Assembly (NCBI GenBank): GCA_963664285.2
Contig: CAXXNX010000010.1
Coordinates: forward strand, 186,001-250,000
Direction of reading: 5' to 3'
Source: JAJCYL01 sp963664285
GTDB lineage: Bacteria; Bacteroidota; Bacteroidia; Cytophagales; Cyclobacteriaceae
DNA length: 64,000 nucleotides
In this document: positions 56,284 to 64,000 of the stretch, one piece after another
Layout: every line of letters starts with the position of its first letter
Position numbering within the stretch: position 1 is the first letter of the stretch
Translations under genes and position numbers: made by a program
Notes under the pieces: generated by a model
What the model saw: only the letters and a program-made list of their open reading frames with translations
Told to the model about the DNA's origin: nothing
Databases searched by the model: none

Positions 56284-57356
56284 GCTAAGTTCTAATTATA
56301 ACAGCATTTTGTTTAAATAGCTCATACAGATGATAGGCTTGATCCGTTAATAGCATAGTCAGAAACCATTGTTTCAAAGTTGTTTTACTCTCTCTTATTC
56401 GGTCAGCATAAGCATACCAATTCAGGTAGTTTTGCAAATATTTGGAACTGACACCATTGAATGGGCGTAAGAATGTCCTAAGTTGAGTGTGAACATTGTT
56501 TACTTTTTGCAGATGGATTGTTTTATCATCTCTATCCACATGATCTTTGGCCAATAGCGCTTTGTGCTTTATGGAGGGGTTGTCTTTGGCAAAAGCCTTA
56601 TAAGAAGGGTGCTTATCTGTAATCAAGGTTGCACCGTAGGCCAACTTCCCATCCAATGCCTTTGAAATTTCTTCTTTGCTCAGCCGTTTTGATGCAACAG
56701 CTTTAAGGTACTTCTCCCCCTTGCGTTCAACCGCTGTTACTACCTGGACAACTGTGACCTCTTCCTTTCCCATATTCCGTATGAAATCGTTTCCCCTCTT
56801 TCTTGCTGCCCTATCTAAATTTCGACTGCCCTTGTTGTTAAGTGCCAGTTCCAATTCATCACATTCTACTTCCGAGGATAACTGTTCGGGAACAAACTCA
56901 TTTAGTGAACTCAATATCTTATGCCGCCAGTCGAAGCTTGTCTGGATGCTTATTCCGATTTGTTTTGCTATCTTTTTTATCGGCATGCCCTGCTCCATGC
57001 AGCGCAGATAAGATTGCCATTTTGATTTAAGCTTGATGTCATACAAAGGTGTCCCTGTTGTTTCACTGTACCATCTTTTACATTCATTGCACTGATACAT
57101 CTGCACACCTTTTTGTCTGCCCCTCTTATATACCTTCTCGCTTGTGCAATTTGGACAGGGTTTCTTCTTTCTTTTCTCTGCTATTTGTTGTTGAGCGGCA
57201 ATCAATACTTTGCCTTGTAATTCCTGCTCCTGGAGCAACTCATCCAACAATTCGGTTTGGGAACTTATCGGCAATTGTGCAAATAAATTTTTGATCTCTT
57301 GACTTGATATCATATAGCGAAGATAATAATAATTGCTGTGTTATTTAGAACTTAGC
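56284..57356 (-). mobile_element. IS1595-family element (zinc-ribbon transposase), second type
   Basis: About 1073 bp with inverted ends GCTAAGTTCTAA continuing to ATAACA or ATAACAC. No 8-bp target duplication is visible (TAAATGCA on the left, CAAAAATT on the right). The right flank does not encode the missing TPR N-terminus, so DNA beside the element has been deleted or rearranged. Confidence 0.82.
56285..57313 (-). CDS. IS1595-family transposase, second type
   Basis: Intact 342-aa transposase not closely related to that at 33646-34539. It has a zinc ribbon (CPNCTSEKVYKRGRQKG, then CNECKRWYSETTGTPL), a helix-turn-helix (MPIKKIAKQIGISIQTSFDW) and a DDE-type core (EVECDELELAL, LITDKHPSYKAFA and an HxQxLRTFLRPFNGV block). 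The stop codon lies inside the terminal repeat. Confidence 0.88.
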   Translation of the reverse strand: MISSQEIKNLFAQLPISSQTELLDELLQEQELQGKVLIAAQQQIAEKRKKKPCPNCTSEKVYKRGRQKGVQMYQCNECKRWYSETTGTPLYDIKLKSKWQSYLRCMEQGMPIKKIAKQIGISIQTSFDWRHKILSSLNEFVPEQLSSEVECDELELALNNKGSRNLDRAARKRGNDFIRNMGKEEVTVVQVVTAVERKGEKYLKAVASKRLSKEEISKALDGKLAYGATLITDKHPSYKAFAKDNPSIKHKALLAKDHVDRDDKTIHLQKVNNVHTQLRTFLRPFNGVSSKYLQNYLNWYAYADRIRESKTTLKQWFLTMLLTDQAYHLYELFKQNAVIIRT

Positions 57357-57361
57357 CAAAA

Positions 57362-57594
57362 ATTGTTAAAGAGAACAAGGCGGATTGGTATTGCTCTTGA
57401 TGATTTATGTACGATTGAAATCATAGGTAATGAATTTCAGATTCTTTCAGTTGGAAAGATGCTATAGCTCGAAAAATGTGGTGGGAAAAGGGAAGCTATA
57501 AAGAGATTGTATTGCCAAAAAATGAATTTAACTCTCTTGATAGCATTTTGAGTAAATACGCATCTTCACAGCAGATGTCTCTTGTTATTTAATG
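57362..57594 (+). pseudogene. Remnant of an unrecognised gene
   Basis: Two adjoining frames look coding: LLKRTRRIGIALDDL, CTIEIIGNEFQILSVGKM up to a stop near 57466, then in another frame ARKMWWEKGSYKEIV, LPKNEFNSLDSILSKYASS to a stop near 57594. A one-base change would join them. The left part is cut by the IS1595 element. I do not recognise the family. Confidence 0.35.
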
Positions 57595-57596
57595 AG

Positions 57597-57651
57597 ACAC
57601 ATAACAATTGGCTAACTATCACAAAGTGATAGTTAGCCAATTGTTATGTGT
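57597..57651. repeat. 55-bp perfect palindrome with 3-base loop
   Basis: Two 26-bp arms, beginning ACACATAACAATTGGC and ending GCCAATTGTTATGTGT, are perfect reverse complements around AAA. No T-run follows on either strand, so it is not a standard terminator. It lies between the gene relic and IS30 copy 5. The gap to the IS (57652-57727) has only a 25-codon frame starting at ATG 57665, which the IS interrupts. Confidence 0.85.
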
Positions 57652-57727
57652 GAGAAGTTAATAGATGGAATCAACCGCAAACACTACACTCAAGCTCAAA
57701 TTCCTTAAAAATAGGAAAATAGAAATA

Positions 57728-58837
57728 GCTGAGATCAACTAATAAGTGCAATTGAAGGATGAAAAAGCTTTTAAGGGCTTTTTCATCCTTCAAAAGCCTG
57801 AACAGTGCAATCTTTGGATTGCAAAATGTCAAAAAACTACACACATCTCAGTATTGATCAAAGGTATCAAATTGAAGCATTATTGAAAACAGGAGCTACT
57901 CAAAAGGAGATTGCCTGTATCGTTCATTTTCACCCATCTACGATCTCACGTGAGCTTAAGCGAAATGTGGGTTCAAGAGGTAGGGGAGCTGGTGTCTATC
58001 GAACAGCAAATGCACAAAGGAGGACCAGTCTTCGTCATCAAGAAAAGCCAAAAAGAGTGATTTTCACCAAACCCATGAAAGACTGGATAGTTAACCGGCT
58101 CCAAGAAGATAGATGGAGTCCTGAATTGATCAGCCATCAGGGAAAGAAAACGAGAGAATGTCCACTTAGCCATGAATGGATTTACCAATGGATATGGGAA
58201 TGTAAGCACACCAACCGCCAGGAGAACCAAGAATACAAACAACTATACACATATCTAAAACATGGCAAACGAAGGCGCAAACGAGGAAACAGAAAAGATC
58301 GTAGAGGTATTATCCCGAATAGGGTATCAATTGAACAGCGACCCCAGATCATTAACAAAAGGGAACGATTGGGAGATATAGAAGTCGATTTAATGATGGG
58401 TAAAAACCACAAAGGCTCTTTGTTGGTGATGACAGACCGAGCAAGTCTTTTTACCAGAATCAGAAAGATGCACAGTAAAAATGCCGATCAAATGGCCGAA
58501 GCTATTGTGGAGGAACTCTCTCAGGATAAACACAAACTGGAAACACTCACTTTTGATAATGATATGGCATTTTCTAAACATGAGTTGATTGCTCAATCCC
58601 TTGATGTGGATGCCTATTTCACTCGTCCCTATACTAGTCAGGATAAAGGGACAGTTGAAAATAGGATTGGGGTAATCAGAAGGTTTTATCCTAAGAAAAC
58701 AGATATTAGATTTGTTACAGAGGAGCAAATCAAAGTTGTTGAAAACAAAATCAATGAACGCCCTGTTAGAAAATTTAATTACCTAAACGCAAAGCAAGTG
58801 CTACAAAGGAAAATTGCACTTATTACTTGAACTTACA
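57728..58837 (+). mobile_element. IS30-family element, copy 5
   Basis: 1110 bp flanked by ATA (57725-57727, 58838-58840). Variant sites: A and Arg. It has a private change in the transposase (RRTSLRHQ for RRTNLRHQ) and CTGAACAG for CTGAGCAG before the gene. Confidence 0.93.
57826..58830 (+). CDS. IS30-family transposase (copy 5)
   Basis: Intact 334-aa transposase from ATG 57826 with unchanged DDE segments; one Asn-to-Ser change near residue 70 compared with copies 1, 2 and 4. Confidence 0.93.
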   Translation: MSKNYTHLSIDQRYQIEALLKTGATQKEIACIVHFHPSTISRELKRNVGSRGRGAGVYRTANAQRRTSLRHQEKPKRVIFTKPMKDWIVNRLQEDRWSPELISHQGKKTRECPLSHEWIYQWIWECKHTNRQENQEYKQLYTYLKHGKRRRKRGNRKDRRGIIPNRVSIEQRPQIINKRERLGDIEVDLMMGKNHKGSLLVMTDRASLFTRIRKMHSKNADQMAEAIVEELSQDKHKLETLTFDNDMAFSKHELIAQSLDVDAYFTRPYTSQDKGTVENRIGVIRRFYPKKTDIRFVTEEQIKVVENKINERPVRKFNYLNAKQVLQRKIALIT

Positions 58838-58840
58838 ATA

Positions 58841-59953
58841 AATGATTTTGATGAGTTATTATAATTGAAAAGCCTTCGCAAAAAGATCATAGTAAACAAG
58901 AAATAGCAGATCAAAAAAAACCATTATAGTAGAAAGTGATAAGAGACCGCCAGCCAAACAGAATTGATGCCTCCCCCAACTCTTCCAGTTATTTTTATAG
59001 GCCTGAGAAGTTAGCGCAGTCCTCGCTTTATCAAGACCATTAATATGCTCTCATTAAAACGCTCATTTTGTGAGTCTCTCAATCACATCCCTTTTGAGAG
59101 ACTCCCCTACTATTTCCTATTTGGTTCTATATCAATAAAGAATACGACCGTTTTATTGTTTGAGCTGGTCAAATCACTTTAATAAAACTGGCAGGTAAAG
59201 AGTATCTCTGGATGCTTTTATTCTCATTTATTTTGGGTGCACCTTTGGGTTTCTGGTTGATGAGTTGGTTAATTGATTCATTTTACCCTGATCCGAACCG
59301 GTGGAATCAATGCCTTTTATCATTTCAATCTTAATAATTTAATTACAGTGACCATAGCTTTGACTGTCTCAGGACAAATCTTAAGGGTGACAAAATTAAA
59401 CCCAGTTCGATATTTAAGACATGAATAATATCGTACCTGTAATCTAATCTTGGAACTGCAGATAGTCTCATAAAACTCACGCTTTCGAATATTAGAAGTC
59501 CGAGTATCTTTTATGATGGAGTTAACAAACGGTGGTTTTTCTTAACCGAACAGTTTGCGATAAATATAGTTTCAAAATGCTAACCGACCCATTTCTAAAT
59601 TGTAAACCGTCGGGTTTTTTCCTGTTGTTTAACTACATCAAGACCCGTTTCGTCCCGGTTTATTTGGACTCCTTACCAAAAAGGGTTTTTTACCTTAGAT
59701 TATGAAAAATGACTAATGCTTTAACGAGTTAATATCTAACTTGTTGCTTACCAACTAGTTACATTCCAATATTTTCAAGAACTACTCAATTACTGCGAGA
59801 ATTTTATATTTTTGAATCCAACCCAAATCAATCAATTTTACATTTTGTTTTACCAATTAATTTAAGTAGCTGAATTTCAGTGCATTACAAAGCCCTGCCG
59901 AGGCTACTTTCCCTCTTTGGGCTTCAACATTACCCCTTCTGCAAATCGTCAAA
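58841..59953. other. 1.1-kb gene-poor stretch with gene relics
   Basis: Apart from the permease relic, I see one perfect 11-bp stem (GAGTCTCTCAA with TTGAGAGACTC, 59072-59104) and a short open stretch at about 58857-58970 (KPSQKDHSKQEIADQKK) without a start. 59430-59800 has no convincing coding frame. A candidate -7 element for pheA, TATTTTTG, lies at 59807-59814. Confidence 0.5.
59144..59428 (+). pseudogene. C-terminal relic of an FtsX/MacB-type ABC permease
   Basis: Three short frames in order give the last part of an ABC permease: TTVLLFELVKSL (from 59144), then KLAGKEYLWMLLFSFILGAP and LGFWLMSWLIDSFY (59179-59334), then VTIALTVSGQILRVTKLNPV followed by RYLRHE and a stop (about 59344-59428). 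The NPVxxLRxE ending is typical of MacB/FtsX-like permeases. At least two frameshifts and loss of the 5' part show old decay, in contrast to the IS-broken genes. Confidence 0.72.
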
Positions 59954-61024
59954 ATGAAACTGGAAAATTTTAGAAAAAAAATTGATGCCGTAGATGATCA
60001 GTTAATTAAGCTACTCAATCAGAGGATGGCGGTCGTCAAAGAAGTTGGCGCTTTCAAGCGTAAATCCAACACCACAATATATAAGCCCGACCGGGAAAAA
60101 GCGATCCTTAAAAGACTGATTAGTAATAGTAAAGGTCTTTTGACCCCCGCAGCTATCGAGGCTATTTTCCTCGAAATATTTGCAGTGAGTCGCAACCTGG
60201 AGTTACCGGAAAGAATAGTATATCTTGGGCCGGAAGGAAGCTTTACACACCAGGCGGCAGAAAGCAGATACGGGGCTATGAGTGAATATCTGCCGGTAAA
60301 TTCAATTAGCTCAGTTTTTGAGACAGTATCCTCTGACAGGGCCAAGTACGGTGTTGTGCCCATCGAAAATAATCAGGAAGGTATAGTAGAAGAAACGCTT
60401 GATCTCCTCGGACAATCGGACCTGAAGATCGTATCTGAATTATCAATTCCAATTCATTTCGCTTTTGCCACTAGGGAAGAAGAGATTAAAAATATCACCA
60501 AGATCTATTCTAAGGACATTGCGTTCAGGCAATGCCGAAAATTCATCCAGGATCTTTATGGGAAAAAGGTAGAGCTCATCCCGGTAAATTCTACTTCTAC
60601 TGCCTGTGAACACGCCCTGGAAGAGGTCAAAGCTGCAGCTATCTGTTCGCACATTTCAGCAAAAGAAGTCGGATTGCCTATTCTTTTTGAGAATATCGAA
60701 GACTCCGCTGACAATCACACACGCTTTCTCATATTTGCCAAGGGTGTGATCAATAATGTCAGCAATGATGACAAAACTTCGATTTTGGTCAGACTTTCTG
60801 ATTCAGATAAACCCGGAGCGCTTGCTTTGTTCCTTCAGGAATTTCACAAAGCCAAAATCAATCTATCGAAAATTGAAAGTCGACCCGCTAAAAATGGTAC
60901 TGATTTCAAATACGTCTTTTTCATTGATTTTGAAGCGCATATTGAAGACAAAAAAGTGAACAAAATCGTCAAGAAATATGGGGACGCCATTAAATGGCTT
61001 GGTAGCTATCCTCGTACTTGTTAA
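59954..61024 (+). CDS. pheA: Bifunctional chorismate mutase / prephenate dehydratase
   Basis: A 356-aa P-protein for phenylalanine synthesis. The N-terminal AroQ-type mutase is about 1-88 (FRKKIDAVDDQLIKLLNQRM, with Arg and Lys of the active site). The dehydratase begins YLGPEGSFTHQAA (about 94) and includes GVVPIENNQEG, NSTSTACEHAL and DNHTRFLIFAK. The final ACT domain (ILVRLSDSDKPGALALFL, SKIESRPAKNG) binds phenylalanine for feedback inhibition. Domain order and length are normal. Confidence 0.95.
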   Translation: MKLENFRKKIDAVDDQLIKLLNQRMAVVKEVGAFKRKSNTTIYKPDREKAILKRLISNSKGLLTPAAIEAIFLEIFAVSRNLELPERIVYLGPEGSFTHQAAESRYGAMSEYLPVNSISSVFETVSSDRAKYGVVPIENNQEGIVEETLDLLGQSDLKIVSELSIPIHFAFATREEEIKNITKIYSKDIAFRQCRKFIQDLYGKKVELIPVNSTSTACEHALEEVKAAAICSHISAKEVGLPILFENIEDSADNHTRFLIFAKGVINNVSNDDKTSILVRLSDSDKPGALALFLQEFHKAKINLSKIESRPAKNGTDFKYVFFIDFEAHIEDKKVNKIVKKYGDAIKWLGSYPRTC

Positions 61025-61062
61025 GCTTTATGAGCAACTCTAAAAGCCGCCCTTGAGGTTAT

Positions 61063-61070
61063 TATATTTG
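61063..61070 (+). promoter_or_regulatory. Candidate -7 element of the MscS-type gene
   Basis: TATATTTG, full TAnnTTTG match, 20 bases before the ATG at 61091. No good -33 element is seen. Confidence 0.45.
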
Positions 61071-61090
61071 CCATCCCTAAATATGATAGT

Positions 61091-62686
61091 ATGCGTATAG
61101 TATTTGCAATTATCCTTACCAGTCTACAATACCTGGTACTTAGCCAGGACAGTTTGGATTATAGCCTTGAAACCCCTTACAATGCTGTATATACCCATCT
61201 CTATTTTCTTCAGGATGAAAACTACCGTCCGGAACTAGCTGCAAAAGTCTTTAATCAATCTCAACGGTCAGAAGATGAAGCCATTGACCTGGCCGTGAAA
61301 CTAAAACAAATCCTTGATGGCGGAGGACATTACATACATGTCGATGAAATACCCAAGGCGCCTGATCATGTCGACTCAACAACTCTCAGAAATCGTTATG
61401 TTCTGGTGGATGTTTATCCCAACATTTATCTGGAAAAAACAGGGAACAGGTGGTTATATTCAGAGAGAGCGGTGCGTGAGATAGAAATTATTCATCAAGA
61501 GATATACGCTTACGGGACTGACAAACTACTCAACCTTTTGCCACAAGCCGGAACCAAAAAAATATTAGGGCTTCATCTCTGGCAGCTCCTGGGAATTCTG
61601 ATACTGGTATTTTTGAGCTTCCTTATTCATAAAGTTTTCACCCTCATCTTCGAAAAGCTTATAATTAATGTCTTACATCGATCTGGTTATAAAGATGTTG
61701 CGGAGAAATACATACTTCCGGTCGCCAGACCACTTAGCATCTTCTTTGTTGTTTCCTTATTGGTTGCGCTGGTGCCCGTTCTTCAATTACCGGCATTTGG
61801 TTCAAGATATATCATTCTTGGGCTTAAGGCAGTACTCCCACTACTTGGTACCATTGTTTTTTACCAGATGGTAAATGTCCTGTCCTACTATCTAACCAAG
61901 CTGGCGTTAAAGACTGAGAGCACCCTGGATGACCAACTGGTTCCTTTGTTCCGAAAATCACTGAAGGCATTTGTGGTTATCGTTGGTTCTCTATTTATCC
62001 TGGAAAACCTTAATGTCCCCATTGTACCTCTCCTGACAGGTTTATCAATTGGTGGCCTGGCTTTTGCCCTGGCGGCTCAGGACACCATCAAGAACTTCTT
62101 CGGATCATTGATGATATTTATTGATAAACCGTTCCAGATTGGGGATTGGATAACCTCAGATGATGTGGACGGTACGGTTGAAGAAGTAGGTTTTCGATCT
62201 ACGAGAATACGGTCTTTCCGTAACTCGGTCTATTATATTCCCAATGGTAAACTGGCTGACCGCACCATAGATAATCATGGCCTCAGACGATATCGCAGAT
62301 TTTTTACAACCATAGCCCTCACCTATGACACCCCGCCCAACCTGATTCAGACCTTTGTAGATGGTTTGGTAAAAATCGTTGACAACCATCCTAATACGAG
62401 AAAAGATTTTCACCAAATACATTTCAATGATATGGGCGAGTCATCGCTCAATATCATGTTCTACATATTCTTTGAGGTTCCTGACTGGAGTGATGAACTA
62501 AAAGCCAGGCATGAAGTATTGATGCAAATTGTAAGGTTAGCAGATAAGTTGAATGTCAACTTTGCATTCCCCACCAGGACATTGCACATGGAAAATTTTC
62601 CAGGGAAGCCGTCATTGAGTCCCCAGTACAAAAACAAAGAAGCGTTGAGAAAAGATTTGGATGAATTCTTTGCAGATGAAAGCTAA
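61091..62686 (+). CDS. MscS-family mechanosensitive ion channel
   Basis: A 531-aa membrane protein. A signal-like N-terminus and a soluble region of about 150 residues precede several membrane segments (LHLWQLLGILILVFLSFLIH; PLSIFFVVSLLVALVPVLQL; VLPLLGTIVFYQMVNVLSYY; AFVVIVGSLFILENLNVPIV). The MscS pore helix and beta domain follow: GLAFALAAQDTIKNFFGSL and DKPFQIGDWITSDDVDGTVE. It likely opens under membrane tension to release solutes. It ends 4 bases into the end of the convergent protease gene. Confidence 0.92.
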   Translation: MRIVFAIILTSLQYLVLSQDSLDYSLETPYNAVYTHLYFLQDENYRPELAAKVFNQSQRSEDEAIDLAVKLKQILDGGGHYIHVDEIPKAPDHVDSTTLRNRYVLVDVYPNIYLEKTGNRWLYSERAVREIEIIHQEIYAYGTDKLLNLLPQAGTKKILGLHLWQLLGILILVFLSFLIHKVFTLIFEKLIINVLHRSGYKDVAEKYILPVARPLSIFFVVSLLVALVPVLQLPAFGSRYIILGLKAVLPLLGTIVFYQMVNVLSYYLTKLALKTESTLDDQLVPLFRKSLKAFVVIVGSLFILENLNVPIVPLLTGLSIGGLAFALAAQDTIKNFFGSLMIFIDKPFQIGDWITSDDVDGTVEEVGFRSTRIRSFRNSVYYIPNGKLADRTIDNHGLRRYRRFFTTIALTYDTPPNLIQTFVDGLVKIVDNHPNTRKDFHQIHFNDMGESSLNIMFYIFFEVPDWSDELKARHEVLMQIVRLADKLNVNFAFPTRTLHMENFPGKPSLSPQYKNKEALRKDLDEFFADES

Positions 62687-63933
62687 ATCATTCTTTCAAG
62701 AACAAATTTTGTTTTGACTTGTTCCAACCCTCGTTGCAGTCGCATAAATATCCTCTTTCCAGGCTTCGATCTTAACAATGCATTGACATAGTTTAGACTT
62801 GCCCCGGAACTAGCCATACCATTTATTGACTTGATGATATCCCCTCTTTGAATCCCAGCGATGTGAGCAGGAGAACCTTCCCTCACGTATTTGACCATAA
62901 TGAAATCATAATTCTGACCAAAGCTCATGACTTCCAGTCCTGAAAGGTCAAACTCAAACTGTCTATCAAATTCAGCCCCTTCCTGCAGATAAAGTGCCTT
63001 GTTACTGTAGTCGATCACGTAATTGAAACGCGTCAGCAACTCTCCTCCAATTGTTCCATTGCGATCTCCGGAACGCAGCCCGTATCCATAGTGATCCACA
63101 TCCGGATAGAAGGTAACAACATCATTAAACTCAAATTTATCAAGCCTTATTTGGTCTATTCGTCCCACCAAGCCGTAGATCTCACCACCTAATCCTCTCC
63201 CAAGAACTGATCTTAAACGTTCTTCGGGTACTTTAATTCTTTCGCTGGTCGCCGGGTTAAGTAGCACAGCGTGACTAGCCCCTGTATCAACCATCAGCTT
63301 CACATTTTCCTTTGTTCCGTTTTGTTGGACGATCCGAGCACTAACGTATGGCTTGGTACGTTCGATGGAAATGGGAATCTTTTTAAAATATTTTTTGCGC
63401 TTATAGTACTTCCTTTTCTTAAAACGTTCAGGATCATGAAAAATAATTTTATTGTCATTGAAGTGCACTTCGATCACAAATTGTTTGAACAAATCATATC
63501 CGATAATTCCATGGACATCCGCCCCAAGATTGTTGCCTAGTTTGAGAAAATCCTTTTCCAAAACAACCAGGGGCGTATTCTTACCCTTAATTTTAGCTAT
63601 AGACATATCGATGTTATCTACTACCAGAACTCTGATAGAGTCATTCTCACCAGGACCAAGTATTATAACCTCGCGGTCATACTCCAATCCCAATATGTCT
63701 CCGTACAGCCTATTGGTAAGAATGGTGTTTTGTACGCCAGTATCCAAAATGAAATTCAGTGTTATCAGATTGTTAATGGTGACGGGAATAACAACCAGGT
63801 TATTGTACCGTTTAAACGGAATTTCCATCCGTCGTACACCGCGTTCAAACGAAAATCCAACCTGCAGTTGACCAGTACAATAAAATGGAATCAACGAAAT
63901 ACAAATTGTCGTTATAACTCTAAGCGCTCTCAT
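62683..63933 (-). CDS. Retropepsin-like aspartyl protease with PDZ domain
   Basis: A 416-aa exported protein. A signal peptide (ITTICISLIPFYCTG) precedes two aspartyl-protease-like halves, each with a DTG: FILDTGVQNTIL (Asp 64) and LMVDTGASHAVLL (Asp 216). Hydrophobic-hydrophobic-Gly signatures follow in HGIIGYDLF and GTIGGELLTRFNYVIDY. A C-terminal PDZ domain (about 335-405) shows REGSPAHIAGIQRGDIIKSING. The layout, a tandem retropepsin fold plus PDZ, is common in Bacteroidota; the substrate is unknown. 63934-64000 has no gene. Confidence 0.88.
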   Translation of the reverse strand: MRALRVITTICISLIPFYCTGQLQVGFSFERGVRRMEIPFKRYNNLVVIPVTINNLITLNFILDTGVQNTILTNRLYGDILGLEYDREVIILGPGENDSIRVLVVDNIDMSIAKIKGKNTPLVVLEKDFLKLGNNLGADVHGIIGYDLFKQFVIEVHFNDNKIIFHDPERFKKRKYYKRKKYFKKIPISIERTKPYVSARIVQQNGTKENVKLMVDTGASHAVLLNPATSERIKVPEERLRSVLGRGLGGEIYGLVGRIDQIRLDKFEFNDVVTFYPDVDHYGYGLRSGDRNGTIGGELLTRFNYVIDYSNKALYLQEGAEFDRQFEFDLSGLEVMSFGQNYDFIMVKYVREGSPAHIAGIQRGDIIKSINGMASSGASLNYVNALLRSKPGKRIFMRLQRGLEQVKTKFVLERMI

Positions 63934-64000
63934 CTTGGTTAAAAGGTTGCTTATAATATAGTGAAATTGCCAAAACCCCTACTCCTCTTTCTATTATACT

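Noticed and set aside
57597..57651. Integron attC site, because of GCTAAC and GTTAGC boxes and AACAAT-like words
   Set aside because: The GTTRRRY/RYYYAAC consensus is not met, the arms are perfectly complementary without extrahelical bases, and no integrase is nearby.
1..64000. CRISPR array, prophage, tRNA or rRNA genes, restriction or toxin-antitoxin defence genes
   Set aside because: No regularly spaced repeats, phage structural genes, cloverleaf candidates or recognisable defence proteins were seen; the only caspase-like protein (CHAT) stands alone and is truncated.

Overview
The window looks like chromosomal DNA of a Bacteroidota bacterium, most likely order Cytophagales. The evidence is a gene set with type IX secretion (PorZ), OmpH/Skp-BamA-UppS and DUF6089-type barrels, OstA-like and CHAT-TPR proteins, Bacteroidota-type SecA and NptA proteins, and repeated TAnnTTTG -7 promoter elements. 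No rRNA, tRNA, CRISPR array or phage module was seen.

Layout. 1-1.7 kb: a lipoprotein cyclophilin split by an IS30-type element. 1.9-10.6 kb: a UbiA-type prenyltransferase, purN, purH, and the rod-shape operon mreB-mreC-mreD-mrdA-mrdB with overlapping start/stop codons. 10.8-12.1 kb: an IS630-type element. 12.1-18.7 kb: an unrecognised conserved-looking gene, porZ broken by two oppositely oriented IS30 copies, and recO. 19-23.6 kb: a DUF4399 lipoprotein and a 2-oxoglutarate/Fe(II) oxygenase broken by an IS1380-type element, an IS5-like element and a 1-bp insertion. 23.6-33.6 kb: an intact housekeeping block on the minus strand (yqeY, cvpA-like, alpha/beta hydrolase, CBS protein, nadK, two outer-membrane barrel proteins, uppS, bamA, two ompH). 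33.6-34.7 kb: an ISXO2-like IS1595 element between yqeY and pdxJ. 34.7-37.1 kb: pdxJ and an OstA-like gene. 37.1-46.8 kb: a phosphate-acquisition locus (phoX, OprO/P-type porin, Na/Pi cotransporter, PhoU) in which phoX is destroyed by a stack of three mobile elements plus a 4-bp duplication. 46.8-53.5 kb: M20 amidohydrolase, SPOR lipoprotein, secA, dapF, rplS. 53.6-59.9 kb: a truncated TPR-CHAT gene, a second IS1595-type element, a 55-bp near-zero-loop palindrome, a fifth IS30 copy and relics of an FtsX-type permease. 60-64 kb: pheA, an MscS-type channel and a PDZ aspartyl protease.

The dominant theme is recent insertion-sequence expansion. Twelve IS elements and one MITE-like element occupy roughly a quarter of the window. 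Element ends could be set from target duplications: 3 bp for IS30 and IS5-like, 4 bp for IS1380, TA for IS630, 6 bp for the ISNCY-like element and its MITE. Removing elements plus one duplication copy restores uninterrupted frames. Reconstructed porZ is 747 codons; the oxygenase is 323 codons after also removing one base; phoX is 536 codons after also removing a 4-bp duplication. Hence most genes died recently. I do not see a clearly new defence or biosynthetic system. The most novel material is the nested TACTTA insertion stack in phoX, signs of gene conversion among the IS30 copies, an IS5-like element whose two copies share an internal frameshift, the split NptA/PhoU gene, the RG-rich loop in the CHAT protein, 11-bp-periodic repeats before phosphate genes, and several palindromic intergenic elements.
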